A DNA stretch of 10,129 nucleotides from Clostridia bacterium (lineage in GTDB: Bacteria > Bacillota_A > Clostridia > Oscillospirales > CAG-382): assembly GCA_017614095.1 (NCBI GenBank), contig JAGACN010000080.1:1-10129 (forward strand), read 5' to 3'. The notes under the pieces were generated by a model that saw only the letters and a program-made list of their open reading frames with translations, had not been told where the DNA came from and did not search any database. The stretch's first letter is position 1. The number at the start of each line of letters is the position of its first letter. Below are positions 1 to 7,778 of this stretch, in pieces. The position numbers and the translations under genes were made by a program.

Positions 1-600
1 CATGCTGCCGCCCAGTCCGGTCGCCTCATACCAGCCGTCGCCGAGGTTGAACGCGCCGCCTCCGTAGGCGGATTCCGAATAGGTGACGCCGGATGCGCCC
101 ACGTTCGCCATCCACTTGCAAAGCTTCATCGCGATCCCGGAAATGCCCTCGACCGTCACCGACTGCACGGCGATGTCGTCCAGATTGTAGGTCCCGTAGA
201 CCATCGTGTCCTTGTAGGTCGCGGACCCCGCTCCGAGCAGGATGCCGAACCGGTTTTCGCCGTCTTTCAGATCCGCTATGCGGATGGTCAAAACGTTTTC
301 GCCGTTGACCAGCGAGCCGATGGACTCGCCGTTCAAGGTGAAGACGCTGTAGGCGCTCGTCGCGTCGTCCGTTTTCACGCGGATGGTGAAGGACACGTCC
401 TCTCCGCCGGCTTTGAAGGTCTTTCCGCCGACTTCTAACGTATCCGCGCCGCTGCAGGTGAAGGACGCGGCTTTTCCGCTGACGACGGACAGTTCATCGT
501 CCGCCGAAACAGCGAAGGGAACGGACAGCAAAACCGCTCCGCACATCAGGAAGCAGAGCAATAAGGAAAGGATACGGGTGAATCGGTCGTGTGTGATCAT
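1..600 (-). CDS. Secreted protein of unknown function, N-terminal 200 codons (runs off left edge)
   Basis: Not recognised as a named family. The reading frame is open from an ATG at 600 to the window edge with no stop. The start is fixed by AAGGAGA six bases upstream. Residues 1-33 form a classical signal peptide: a basic N-region with two arginines, a hydrophobic core of about 15 residues (LSLLLCFLMC and on), and a V-S-A cleavage site before DDELS. The mature part is rich in Gly, Ser, Thr, Val and Asp, with alternating hydrophobic residues and DGENRFGILLGAG, TYNLDDI and AYGGG segments. This fits an extracellular beta-sandwich or carbohydrate-binding-like module (inference). It lies 48 bases downstream of truB, probably under its own promoter with a LexA-like box. 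The missing C-terminus may hold a catalytic domain. The gene and signal peptide are secure; the function is unknown. Confidence 0.85.
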   Translation of the reverse strand, partial: MITHDRFTRILSLLLCFLMCGAVLLSVPFAVSADDELSVVSGKAASFTCSGADTLEVGGKTFKAGGEDVSFTIRVKTDDATSAYSVFTLNGESIGSLVNGENVLTIRIADLKDGENRFGILLGAGSATYKDTMVYGTYNLDDIAVQSVTVEGISGIAMKLCKWMANVGASGVTYSESAYGGGAFNLGDGWYEATGLGGSM

Positions 601-604
601 GATT

Positions 605-612
605 CTCTCCTT
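605..612 (-). promoter_or_regulatory. Ribosome binding site of the secreted-protein gene
   Basis: The minus strand reads AAGGAGAG, then a short spacer to the ATG at 600. This is a strong Shine-Dalgarno match at normal distance. It selects the ATG at 600 as the start and so includes the signal peptide. Confidence 0.75.
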
Positions 613-616
613 TTTT

Positions 617-630
617 AGAACATATGTTCG
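617..630. promoter_or_regulatory. Candidate LexA/DinR (SOS) operator
   Basis: The minus strand reads CGAACATATGTTCT and contains the perfect 12-base palindrome GAACATATGTTC (618-629). It matches the known Gram-positive DinR/LexA consensus CGAACRNRYGTTYC at 13 of 14 positions. It sits between the candidate -10 (629-634) and the ribosome binding site of the secreted-protein gene, where a bound repressor would block initiation. That LexA binds here is inference; the palindrome and its placement are seen directly. Confidence 0.5.
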
Positions 631-656
631 TATACTGAAGATCCGTTTTTACTCAA
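629..656 (-). promoter_or_regulatory. Candidate sigma-A promoter for the secreted-protein gene
   Basis: On the minus strand TTGAGT (651-656) is followed by a 16-base spacer and TATACG (629-634). The -35 matches consensus at 4 of 6 positions and the -10 also at 4 of 6, so the call is moderate. The -35 overlaps the truB stop codon and an inverted repeat, and the -10 overlaps the LexA-like palindrome by two bases. Confidence 0.4.
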
Positions 657-663
657 AACGGAT
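641..663 (-). terminator. Inverted repeat at the truB stop codon, possible weak terminator or 3'-end structure
   Basis: Perfect 9-base arms ATCCGTTTT (641-649) and AAAACGGAT (655-663) flank a 5-base loop. The truB TAA (649-651) lies at the loop edge. On the truB transcript the stem is followed by CUUCAG, not a U-run, so a standard intrinsic terminator is not supported. It could protect the 3' end, act as a weak terminator, or be an operator around the overlapping -35. The repeat is certain; its role is open. Confidence 0.4.
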
Positions 664-1533
664 GAAGGAGCACAGTTTGTTTCCGCCCTCCACGGCCCGG
701 ATCTCGGCTAAGGAGTGCAGCTTGTTTGGTTCGCCGGGGCAAAGGACGCGGTAGCGGCCGGCGGGCGAAAGACCGTCCGGCACGCGTTCGCCGTTTACGT
801 ACCGTTTCCAGTCGCTGTCGCTCCGGAAACCATAGACGGGGAGATCCGCAAAAACGTCGTTCAGCGGGATCAGCGTTTGTTCGAGTTCCGCTTTGGACAG
901 CGCCTTCAACTGATCCGGCGTGTAACTCTTCTCGATCGTGAAGGCTCCGACGGACGTCCGGCAGAGGGTCTCCATACACGCCCCGCAGCCCAGTTTCTTT
1001 CCGATATCCGCGCACAGGGTACGGATGTACGTGCCGCGGGAGCAGCGGACGGAGAGCATATAGTTCCCGTCTTTCTCATACGCGTTGATCTCGTGTATGA
1101 TGACGTTGCGCGGCTGGCGTTCGATCTCGATCCCTTTCCGCGCCAGGTCGACCAGCTTCTTTCCGTCTTTCTTGAGCGCGGAATACATGGGCGGGATCTG
1201 CGTGATCTCTCCCTTGAACGACTCCGCCGCTTCCTTGAACGCCTCGAAAGAGGGGAGCGATCCGTTGTATTCCGTCAAAATATTTCCCGTTACGTCTTCC
1301 GTATCCGTCGTGATTCCCAGCTTGACACAAGTCACATAGGTCTTCTCGTGGTCCATCAACAGGTTGCACGCTTTGGTGGCGCTGCCGATCATCAAGGGCA
1401 GAACGCCGCTGGCCAACGGGTCCAGCGTGCCGCAGTGGCCCACTTTTTTGATGCCGAACAGTTTCCGCGCCAATGTGATGGCCGACTGGGACTGCGCGCC
1501 GGTCGGTTTGTTGTAGACAAGGATGCCGTTCAT
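649..1533 (-). CDS. truB: tRNA pseudouridine(55) synthase TruB
   Basis: TruB isomerises U55 to pseudouridine in the T-arm of elongator tRNAs in the cytoplasm. The 294-residue product is normal for the family. Visible signatures are the catalytic motif VGHCGTLDPLASGVLPL with the nucleophile Asp38, the region IPPMYSALKKDGKKLVDLAR (residues 113-132), and VRCSRGTYIRTLCADIG (162-178). A short C-terminal region ends in CSFIRFE. The N-terminal KPTGAQSQSAI replaces the more usual KPxGxTSxxxV, a mild divergence. The start ATG at 1533 overlaps the nrnA stop as ATGA and has GAGGG upstream. An in-frame ATG at 1551 would add only six residues and lacks this coupling. It is the last gene of the operon; ribF, often next in Bacillota, is absent. 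Confidence 0.96.
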   Translation of the reverse strand: MNGILVYNKPTGAQSQSAITLARKLFGIKKVGHCGTLDPLASGVLPLMIGSATKACNLLMDHEKTYVTCVKLGITTDTEDVTGNILTEYNGSLPSFEAFKEAAESFKGEITQIPPMYSALKKDGKKLVDLARKGIEIERQPRNVIIHEINAYEKDGNYMLSVRCSRGTYIRTLCADIGKKLGCGACMETLCRTSVGAFTIEKSYTPDQLKALSKAELEQTLIPLNDVFADLPVYGFRSDSDWKRYVNGERVPDGLSPAGRYRVLCPGEPNKLHSLAEIRAVEGGNKLCSFIRFE

Positions 1534-2522
1534 GACCGTTCCCTCAGGCATTTCCGCACGGCGTCCAGAACGAGTGCTTTCATTTCGGCTAACGTGAACG
1601 GATCTCTGGAAAAGCTGGACGCGCGTTTGTGGCCGCCTCCGCCCAGAGAAAGGGCCAGTGCGGCGACGTCCGCTTTGCCGTTCGAGCGGAAGGAACATTT
1701 GTAGCCGTTCCCTTTCGGGCGCAAAACGGCGGAGATCTCGACGCCCGCCAGCTGACGGGGGATGTCGTTCAGTCCGTCCGCGTCCTCGTCGGTCGCGTCC
1801 GCCGCTTCGAAGTCCGCTTTCGTCAGACAGACCCAGGCAAACTTTCCGTCTTCGAACCGTTCCACTTTCGTATAGGCGATGCCTTCCAGCCGGACGCGGG
1901 AGAGGGGCTTGCATTCGAACAGTTTCCGGTTGATCTGCGCGCAGTCGATGCCCGTCTCCAAAAGAGCGGCCGCCATGCGCAAAGTGGACGGGCGTGTGGA
2001 TTCGTACCGGAACCCGCCGCTGTCGGAACTGATCGCGGCATAGAGCGCCGCGGCAATGTCCCGTTCTTCGCTGCCGATGCGAACGTGAAGTGCGTTCAGC
2101 AGCTCGTAAACGATTTCGCCCGCCGCGGGGTAGGTCTCCTTGCGGTACAGCCGTTCGCACATCACGGTGCACACGGTATGGTGGTCGATGGACAGCGCGA
2201 AGGTCTGCCGGTCTTCTTCGGCCAGCATCTTTTGAGACGCGACGTCCACGCTGACAGGGACAAATCCGTCCGGGAGCGGTTTGCCGTTCGGCCAGAAGGG
2301 GTCTCCGGCATTCAGGAAAGACAGTTTGTCCGGCACGCCGTCCCGGTTCCAGGCATAGGCGGTCTTGCCGAGCTGCCGCAGGCCCAGAACGAGGGCGGCC
2401 GCGGAGCCCAGCGTGTCCCCGTCCGGGGACTGGTGGGTATAGACGAAAAAGCGGTCCCGTTCCAAGAAGAACCGGACTGCTTCCTCCTCACTGATCGGAT
2501 GGGCTGTCGTCGTGTTCGGCAT
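1530..2522 (-). CDS. nrnA: DHH-DHHA1 phosphoesterase, NrnA-like oligoribonuclease / pAp phosphatase
   Basis: Members of this DHH family degrade nano-RNAs of 2-5 nt and dephosphorylate 3'-phosphoadenosine 5'-phosphate, using Mn ions. At 330 residues it has the usual length. Metal-binding motifs in order are THQSPDGDTLGS (His30, Asp34, Asp36), SVDVA (Asp93), and the signature SIDHHTV (Asp113, His114, His115). The substrate-binding DHHA1 motif GGGGHKRAS lies at 294-302. The ATG at 2522 overlaps the end of rbfA by 35 bases and has GGAG nine bases upstream. It gives the usual span of about 28 residues before the first motif. The stop overlaps the truB start as ATGA. A nano-RNase next to rbfA and truB is common in Bacillota nusA operons. 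Assignment is firm at family level; the exact substrate preference is inferred. Confidence 0.93.
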   Translation of the reverse strand: MPNTTTAHPISEEEAVRFFLERDRFFVYTHQSPDGDTLGSAAALVLGLRQLGKTAYAWNRDGVPDKLSFLNAGDPFWPNGKPLPDGFVPVSVDVASQKMLAEEDRQTFALSIDHHTVCTVMCERLYRKETYPAAGEIVYELLNALHVRIGSEERDIAAALYAAISSDSGGFRYESTRPSTLRMAAALLETGIDCAQINRKLFECKPLSRVRLEGIAYTKVERFEDGKFAWVCLTKADFEAADATDEDADGLNDIPRQLAGVEISAVLRPKGNGYKCSFRSNGKADVAALALSLGGGGHKRASSFSRDPFTLAEMKALVLDAVRKCLRERS

Positions 2523-2889
2523 GATCCGTGTCTCCGTCCTCTGCTTTGTGCAGCAGGGCGGATTCCTCTTTCAGTATTTTCGCGATGTCCATCGCGTGCT
2601 CGGGCCCGTAATCCCGGATGAACAGGAGCTTGGGCGTGACCCGGAGGTTCAGCCGGTGCGCGAGTTCGGTCCGGAGATAGCCGGAGGCGGACTTGAGTCC
2701 GTCCTCGACCCCGTCGTCGGGGCCGAGCACGGAATAGAAGATCCTGGCCTGGGACAGGTCGCCGGCCACGCGGGCGCCGCTGATCGACAGGAAGGCGTTG
2801 CTGATCCGGGGGTCCTTGACTTTGCGCAGGATCTCGGTCAGTTCGTTGGCCACCGCGTCGTTGACGCGGTCTTTGCGGTAGGAGCCCAT
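2488..2889 (-). CDS. rbfA: 30S ribosome-binding factor RbfA
   Basis: RbfA is a single KH-like-domain protein that binds immature 30S subunits near the decoding region and aids 16S rRNA 5'-end maturation, especially in the cold. The product has 133 residues. Recognisable segments are the N-terminal RKDRVNDAVANELTEILRK, the central ARVAGDLSQARIFYSVLG, and the KH-type helix SASGYLRTELAHRLNLRVTP. A His/Asp/Glu-rich acidic tail of about 20 residues follows the conserved core. The ATG at 2889 shares one base with the infB stop (TGATG), and GAGGT lies nine bases upstream. The frame continues upstream to 2973 but only inside infB, so the shorter start is chosen. Its end overlaps nrnA by 35 bases. Confidence 0.94.
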   Translation of the reverse strand: MGSYRKDRVNDAVANELTEILRKVKDPRISNAFLSISGARVAGDLSQARIFYSVLGPDDGVEDGLKSASGYLRTELAHRLNLRVTPKLLFIRDYGPEHAMDIAKILKEESALLHKAEDGDTDHAEHDDSPSDQ

Positions 2890-5240
2890 CAGCGGGCGAC
2901 CTCTTCCATCACGAAGGCTTCGAGCACGTCGCCTTCCTTGATGTCGTTGAAGCGGTCCAAACCGATGCCGCATTCATATCCTTCGTTGACTTCCTTGACG
3001 TCGTCCTTGAACCGGCGCAAAGAAGAGATCTTGTCTTCGAAAATGACCACGCTGTCGCGGAGCACGCGGATCTGCGCGTTGCGCTCCACCTTGCCGTCCG
3101 TGATGTACGAACCGGCGATGGTGCCTACGTTCGGGACGTGGATGGTCTGGCGCACTTCGGCGTGTCCGAGGATCTTTTCGCGGAATTCGGGGGCGAGCAT
3201 GCCCTTCATGGCCGCTTCCACCTCGCCGATGCATTCGTAGATGATCCGGTAGGTGCGGATCTCGACCTTGTCGCGCGCGGCCGCTTCCGTCGCGGTGCGG
3301 TCCGGGCGGATGTTGAAGCCGATGATGATGGCGTTGGAGGCGTTGGCGAGCATGACGTCGCTCTCCGTGATGCCGCCGACCGCCGCGTGGATCACGCGGA
3401 CCTTGACTTCCTCGTTGGAGAGTTTTTCCAGACTTTGCTTGACCGCTTCCGCGGAACCCTGCACGTCGGCCTTGACGATGATGTTGAGGTCCTTGACGCC
3501 GGCGCCGATCTGGCTGAACAGGTCGTCCAGGGAGACCTTGTTGGCTTCCTGACGGGCTTCCTTCTGTTCCTGCTTGCGCTGCTCGGCAAGGTCGCGGGCC
3601 ATCTTCTCGTCCTTGACGGCGTAGAAGGGATCGCCCGCGTTCGGGACTTCGGACAGACCGGTGATCTCGACCGGAACGGAGGGACCGGCTTCCTTGACCG
3701 TGCGGCCCTTGTCGTTCGTCATCACGCGGACGCGTCCGACGGAGGTGCCCGCGATGATCGTATCGCCGGTATGGAGGGTGCCTTTCTGGACCAGGAAGGT
3801 CGCGACGGCGCCGCGTCCCTTGTCCAGCCTGGCTTCCACGACGACGCCCTGCGCCTTGCGGTCGGGGTTCGCCTTGAGATCCTGCATCTCGGCGGTCAGC
3901 AGGACCATATCCAGCAGTTCGTCGATACCGGTCTTCTTGAGTGCGGAGATCGGCACGCAGATGGTGTCGCCGCCCCACGCTTCGGGGACCAGGTTGTAGT
4001 TGGTCAGGTCGGTCATGATCTTGTCCGGGTTCGCGCCGGGACGGTCCATCTTGTTGATGGCGACCACGATCGGGATGTTCGCCGCTTTCGCGTGGTTGAT
4101 CGCTTCGACCGTCTGCGGCATGATGCCGTCGTCGGCGGCGACCACCAGGATGGCGATGTCCGTCATGTTCGCGCCGCGGGCGCGCATGGCCGTGAAGGCT
4201 TCGTGTCCGGGGGTATCCAGGAAGGTGATGTCGCGGTCGTGCACGTGCACGCTGTAGGCGCCGATGTGCTGCGTGATGCCGCCGGCTTCGCCCGCCGTGA
4301 CGTTCGCGTTGCGGATGGCGTCCAGCAGGGACGTCTTGCCGTGGTCGACGTGTCCCATGACGACGACGATCGGGGCGCGGGGCTTCAGCGTCTCGGGCGC
4401 GTCTTCCGTGCTGTCGATGACCTGCTCCTCTAAGGAGACGATGACTTCCTTCTTGACGACGATCTTGAACTCGTCGGCGACCAGATAGGCGGTATCGTAA
4501 TCGATGAAATCGTTGATGCCGGCCATGACGCCCATGCCCATCAGCTTCTTGATGACGTCGGCCGCCGTCTTCTTCATCCGGCTTGCCAGTTCGCCGACGG
4601 TGATCTCATCCGGCACGGAGATGACCAGCTGGACGGGCTTCGGCTTGTTCTGCTTCGGCTTGTTGCGTCCGTTGTCGCGTTTGTCGCGGCTGTTCTGCTG
4701 ATCGGCGTATTTGTTCTTCTTCTTGATCTTCTGCTTGCCCGTCGCGCTGTCCGGCACGTTCGAGTCGTATTTCAGCAGCTTGTCGTCGTATTTGGACAGG
4801 TCGGAGCTGACCGTTCCGCGGGTGTCCACGATGCGGACCTCGTCGCGGGAACGCTGCTTCTGCGGCTTCTGCTGCTGTTGCTGCTGCGGAATCTGTTTCT
4901 TCTTGAGGGCGGCCTGGGCTTCCTTCTGCTTGCGGCGCTCCTCCTCTTCCGCTTTCCGCTTTTCTTCCGCGCGCTTGCGCTCCTCTTCGCGCTTCGCCTT
5001 CTTGGCGTCGTCGAAGGTCTTGAAGTAGGCGGTGATGTCGATCTGATGGCTCTGGGTCAGCAGTTCGAGCAACAGGGAAAACTCCTCCGACGTGAGGACG
5101 TAGGTGTGGGTCTTGCCCGTGATCCCGTTCTGCTCCAGCAGTTCGATCAGATCCTTGTTCTTCATATTGAAGTCCTTCGACAGATCGTTGATCCGCAGAG
5201 AGACTTCATTGGTAACCGGTTTTTTCGTTTTTTCGGCCAT
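2889..5240 (-). CDS. infB: Translation initiation factor IF-2
   Basis: IF-2 is the GTPase that brings fMet-tRNA to the 30S P site and promotes 50S joining. The product has 783 residues. An IF2-N module (about 14-65) is followed by a highly charged linker (about 78-200) with a Lys/Glu/Arg helix and a six-Gln run at 119-124, then a second IF2-N module (about 203-265). The GTPase domain has G1 GHVDHGKT (296-303), G2 GGITQHIGA (320-328), G3 DTPGH (342-346), G4 NKMD (396-399) and G5 SAL (432-434). Domain II, linker and C-terminal fMet-tRNA-binding domains follow, ending in EEVAR. The ATG at 5240 has AGAGGT seven bases upstream and lies five bases after ylxQ. The stop overlaps rbfA as TGATG. Nothing in the GTPase motifs departs from the family. 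Confidence 0.98.
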   Translation of the reverse strand: MAEKTKKPVTNEVSLRINDLSKDFNMKNKDLIELLEQNGITGKTHTYVLTSEEFSLLLELLTQSHQIDITAYFKTFDDAKKAKREEERKRAEEKRKAEEEERRKQKEAQAALKKKQIPQQQQQQKPQKQRSRDEVRIVDTRGTVSSDLSKYDDKLLKYDSNVPDSATGKQKIKKKNKYADQQNSRDKRDNGRNKPKQNKPKPVQLVISVPDEITVGELASRMKKTAADVIKKLMGMGVMAGINDFIDYDTAYLVADEFKIVVKKEVIVSLEEQVIDSTEDAPETLKPRAPIVVVMGHVDHGKTSLLDAIRNANVTAGEAGGITQHIGAYSVHVHDRDITFLDTPGHEAFTAMRARGANMTDIAILVVAADDGIMPQTVEAINHAKAANIPIVVAINKMDRPGANPDKIMTDLTNYNLVPEAWGGDTICVPISALKKTGIDELLDMVLLTAEMQDLKANPDRKAQGVVVEARLDKGRGAVATFLVQKGTLHTGDTIIAGTSVGRVRVMTNDKGRTVKEAGPSVPVEITGLSEVPNAGDPFYAVKDEKMARDLAEQRKQEQKEARQEANKVSLDDLFSQIGAGVKDLNIIVKADVQGSAEAVKQSLEKLSNEEVKVRVIHAAVGGITESDVMLANASNAIIIGFNIRPDRTATEAAARDKVEIRTYRIIYECIGEVEAAMKGMLAPEFREKILGHAEVRQTIHVPNVGTIAGSYITDGKVERNAQIRVLRDSVVIFEDKISSLRRFKDDVKEVNEGYECGIGLDRFNDIKEGDVLEAFVMEEVAR

Positions 5241-5245
5241 CGTTA

Positions 5246-5590
5246 TTACCTCTTTTCTTCGCGTTGTTCGGCACCGCACGCTTTGCGGTAGGATAGGACG
5301 AATCCCTGCTCCAGCAGGGCGACCGCTGCGGTCTCCGATTTCCCGATGCAATGCCCCAGTTCGGCCGCGCCGAACGGGAGGACTTCCAGCGGAACGGAGC
5401 GGAACGCGGTCTTGTCCCGCACCTGTTTTTCGGTATTTGCCGAGATGTCGTTCGCTGCCAGGACCAGCAGCGCTTTGCCCGCGCGTACGGCGTCGAGCAC
5501 GGCATGCGTTCCGCACGCCAGCGCGCCGGCTTTCCGGGCGAGTCCGAGCACACCTTTGACTCGGTTGGTTTGGGTACTGATGACGATCAC
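5246..5590 (-). CDS. ylxQ: L7Ae/L30e-family RNA-binding protein YlxQ
   Basis: YlxQ belongs to the L7Ae/L30e family of small kink-turn RNA-binding proteins found between ylxR and infB in Bacillota; its cellular role is poorly defined. The 114-residue product matches the fold: [13 protein letters not shown] (15-27), the [15 protein letters not shown] strand-helix region, [13 protein letters not shown], and [21 protein letters not shown] near the end. A basic tail, [11 protein letters not shown], follows. The GTG start at 5590 overlaps the ylxR stop as GTGA. It is unusual because AAGGAG runs directly into the GTG with no spacer, so the true start may lie a few codons downstream. The stop is five bases before infB, implying coupling. 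Confidence 0.9.
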   Translation of the reverse strand: MIVISTQTNRVKGVLGLARKAGALACGTHAVLDAVRAGKALLVLAANDISANTEKQVRDKTAFRSVPLEVLPFGAAELGHCIGKSETAAVALLEQGFVLSYRKACGAEQREEKR

Positions 5591-5955
5591 TCCTTCGTAC
5601 GGGTCTGTCCGGCTTTGGCTTTCGTTTTCGCCTCTTCCGCCGCTTCCCGGTACTGTTCATCCGTCATGCGGGAAGAGAGATGCAGGGCGCGTTCCATCTT
5701 TCCGCTCTTTTTCGGTCTGCCTTTGGTCGGCTGCCCGTCTTCCGACAGGCCCGCCATCTTTAAGAAGGCCTGCACGCAGGCGTCGGATCCGCACAGATAG
5801 GCGCCGCGTCCGCCGGCTTTGCCGGTCCTGTCGACGCGGACGGTCCCGTCTTTGGAGCGGCAGACCCGCAGGTAGTCCTGCTTGTTTCCGCGCTCCCCGC
5901 AGATGACGCACCGCCGTTCGGGGTTGCGGGCCGGCGCATCCGGCTTCTTATTCAT
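5587..5955 (-). CDS. ylxR: YlxR family nucleic-acid-binding protein (RnpM-type)
   Basis: YlxR-family proteins are small basic RNA-binding proteins encoded after nusA; in Bacillus subtilis the homologue has been linked to RNase P modulation and to gene regulation. The 122-residue product shows RRCVICGER with Cys16 and Cys19, the family hallmark [13 protein letters not shown] with Cys55 and Cys60, and the GKMERAL helix. It is longer than the usual 90-100 residues because of a Gly/Pro/Lys segment ([17 protein letters not shown]) before that helix and an Ala/Lys/Glu-rich tail ending TRTKE. The ATG at 5955 overlaps the end of nusA by eight bases, and its own stop overlaps the ylxQ GTG. Both overlaps suggest coupled translation. 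Confidence 0.93.
   Translation of the reverse strand: MNKKPDAPARNPERRCVICGERGNKQDYLRVCRSKDGTVRVDRTGKAGGRGAYLCGSDACVQAFLKMAGLSEDGQPTKGRPKKSGKMERALHLSSRMTDEQYREAAEEAKTKAKAGQTRTKE
5590..5595 (-). promoter_or_regulatory. Shine-Dalgarno abutting the ylxQ start
   Basis: The minus strand reads AAGGAG, whose last G is also the first base of the GTG called as the ylxQ start. At a normal eight-base spacing the in-frame codon is ATC (5579-5581), a rare initiator. Initiation at the GTG would depend on re-initiation from the overlapping ylxR stop. The sequence alone does not decide between them. Confidence 0.5.
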
Positions 5956-7084
5956 CCGCTTCGGCTTCCTCGCCCGCTTCCGCTTCTTTCGCTTCCTGCA
6001 GGCTGCGGCGGCTCTTGATGTCGATCTTGGTGTCCGTCAGGCGGGCGGCGAGGCGGGCGTTCTGTCCTTCCTTGCCGATCGCCAGCGACAGCTGATCGTC
6101 CGCGACGATGGCGCGGTAGGCTTTCATGCCGTCCGGCAGCGGATAGACGCTGTCGACGGTCGCCGGCGCCAAAGCCGCCTGGATGAATGCGACCTTGTCC
6201 TCGGAATACGGGACGATATCGATCTTCTCGCCGCACAGTTCGTTCGTGACGTTGTTCTTGCGGGCGCCCTTCGGGCCGATGCACGCGCCGACGGGATCCA
6301 CCTTCTCGTCATGGGAGATGACGGCGATCTTTGTGCGGCTGCCGGCTTCGCGGGCGATGGCCATGATCTCGACCACGCCGTCCTTGATCTCCGGCACTTC
6401 CAGCTCCATCAGGCACTTGACCAGTCCGGGATTCTTCCGGGAGATGAGCACGGACGGGCCGCGGCCGCCGTGGCGGCTCTCGGTGATGAACACCTTGATG
6501 CGGTCGCCGGGCTGCAGCGTCTCGGTCGGGATCTGTTCGTTGCGGAACAGGACCAGTTCGTTCTTGCCCACTTCGACGGTCGCGTTGGAGGTGGTGGGAT
6601 CCACGCGGACGACGACCGCCGTCACCATGGAATCCTTCTTGTCTTCGTATTCGCGTGCGATCCGGCCGCTCTCCGCGGTGCGGATGGCCTGGATGATGAT
6701 GTCTTTCGCGGCTTTCGCGGCGATCCGGCCGAAGGATTTCGGCTTGATCTCCACTTCGAACGTCTCGCCCGGCTGAATGAGCGGGGCATGTACGCGCGCG
6801 TCTTCCAGTGTCATCTCCGCGTTCGGGTTGAGCACCTCGTCCACGACGGTGTACACGCGGAACATGTGCACTTCCTGTTTCAGCGGGTCGATCTTCACGA
6901 CGACGTTGTCGTTGGACCGGTATTCCTTCCGGTAGGAGGCGGTCAGTGCGGCTTCGATGCGTTCGATCATGTATTCCTGACTGATGCCGCGTTCCTTTTC
7001 CAGACTGGCCAGGGCGGCGAAAAACTCGCTGTTGACGATGCTGTCGTCGGCTGCCTGCTGGTTGGCCTTCGTTTTCTTCTTCAT
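5948..7084 (-). CDS. nusA: Transcription termination/antitermination factor NusA
   Basis: NusA binds RNA polymerase and nascent RNA and modulates pausing, termination and antitermination. The 378-residue product has the Gram-positive layout without C-terminal acidic repeats. It has an RNAP-binding N-terminal domain (about 17-135, with SFGRIAAKAAKDIIIQAIR), an S1 domain (about 148-212), KH1 with GPKG (270-273), and KH2 with GKEG (337-340) in SLAIGKEGQNARLAARLT. A short Glu/Ala tail follows. In KH1 the usual GARxQxxxxEL reads GARKNNVTNEL, and the next element is PYSED rather than the common PWSxD. These are modest substitutions in an otherwise typical protein. The ATG at 7084 has AAAGGA 11 bases upstream. 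The gene lies 49 bases after rimP and overlaps ylxR by eight bases. Confidence 0.97.
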   Translation of the reverse strand: MKKKTKANQQAADDSIVNSEFFAALASLEKERGISQEYMIERIEAALTASYRKEYRSNDNVVVKIDPLKQEVHMFRVYTVVDEVLNPNAEMTLEDARVHAPLIQPGETFEVEIKPKSFGRIAAKAAKDIIIQAIRTAESGRIAREYEDKKDSMVTAVVVRVDPTTSNATVEVGKNELVLFRNEQIPTETLQPGDRIKVFITESRHGGRGPSVLISRKNPGLVKCLMELEVPEIKDGVVEIMAIAREAGSRTKIAVISHDEKVDPVGACIGPKGARKNNVTNELCGEKIDIVPYSEDKVAFIQAALAPATVDSVYPLPDGMKAYRAIVADDQLSLAIGKEGQNARLAARLTDTKIDIKSRRSLQEAKEAEAGEEAEADE

Positions 7085-7133
7085 TTGGTGTATATTCCTT
7101 TCAGTTAATTTACGGGTGTTGGCCGTTGAGGGC

Positions 7134-7745
7134 TCAGTTCTCGTCCGGGATGTTCCCGTCGCGCACGTTCTCGTCGCACCAGGCGGTCGCTTTTGCGATC
7201 TGTTTCCGGTCGAAGGTCAAAATGCCCGTTTCCGTTTCGAGCGTCAGCGTTTCGTCGTCGAAGGCCTTCACGTAGCCGTCGAACTGCTTGCCCTGCTCGG
7301 TTTTCTTTTTGGCCTTTCCTTTTTTGCCTTCACCGGACGGAGCCTCTTCCGGCTGTCCGGCCGTCACGGCGGTGAAGGTCTTGACGGTGACGGGGAAGTG
7401 CTTCTCCGCCGCGTAGGCAAAATGCTCGGGCAGCCGCAGATCGCGCACGCATCCGCCGCCGGACACCATCAGGCTGTAACTTTCCTCGATCGGGTCCAGT
7501 TCGTCCAGAATGGGGTCCACGATCTTTGTGACCGTCATGCAGTCGTCCGTGCTGAGCGGGAGCGCGGGGGAGCCGTCCGCCGGTTCCGCGCGGTCGATGG
7601 CGATCTCCAGCACCATCTCGCTGACGTCCTTGTAGTAGGTGACGTCCCAGATGCGGTAGCCCGCCTGTTCGATCGGTCCCGTTACGGCTTCCCGGACGCG
7701 GGAAGCGATGTTTTTGCCTTTGGTCTGTTTTTTGTTTTCCGGCAT
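7134..7745 (-). CDS. rimP: Ribosome maturation factor RimP
   Basis: RimP assists early 30S assembly and opens the nusA operon in many bacteria. The product has 203 residues, longer than the usual 150-160. The N-terminal alpha/beta domain carries EQAGYRIWDVTYYKD and the STDDCMTVTKIVDPILDELDPI helix (65-86). The next strand reads YSLMVSGGGCVRDL (90-103), where the family usually has YxLEVSSPGxxR, so the SSPG turn is altered. An inserted basic linker (about 130-152, with GKKGKAKKKTE) separates it from the C-terminal SH3-like domain (GKQFDGYVKAFDDETLTLET and on). The ATG at 7745 has GGAGGT 12 bases upstream, a long but usable spacing, and no closer start exists in frame. The frame is open further upstream, but that stretch holds the promoter and leader. 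Confidence 0.93.
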   Translation of the reverse strand: MPENKKQTKGKNIASRVREAVTGPIEQAGYRIWDVTYYKDVSEMVLEIAIDRAEPADGSPALPLSTDDCMTVTKIVDPILDELDPIEESYSLMVSGGGCVRDLRLPEHFAYAAEKHFPVTVKTFTAVTAGQPEEAPSGEGKKGKAKKKTEQGKQFDGYVKAFDDETLTLETETGILTFDRKQIAKATAWCDENVRDGNIPDEN

Positions 7746-7778
7746 GGCAGTGTTGAAACCTCCGCAACAAAACAAGAG

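Noticed and set aside
1534..2172. Long N-terminal extension of truB
   Set aside because: The frame is open upstream but is an Arg-rich shadow of nrnA. TruB begins at MNGILVYNKP with ATGA coupling and a normal family length.
1629..2621. 330-codon open frame on the plus strand
   Set aside because: It is the complement of nrnA and the end of rbfA, with no start signal and no domain.
3138..4433. 431-codon open frame on the plus strand
   Set aside because: It is antisense to the infB GTPase region, whose identity is certain, and its Asp/His/Val-rich translation has no family features. It is a by-product of high GC content.
5241..5660. 140-codon N-terminal extension of infB
   Set aside because: It is read inside ylxQ and the end of ylxR and is Arg-rich. 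The ATG at 5240 has a good ribosome binding site and begins the conserved IF2-N module.
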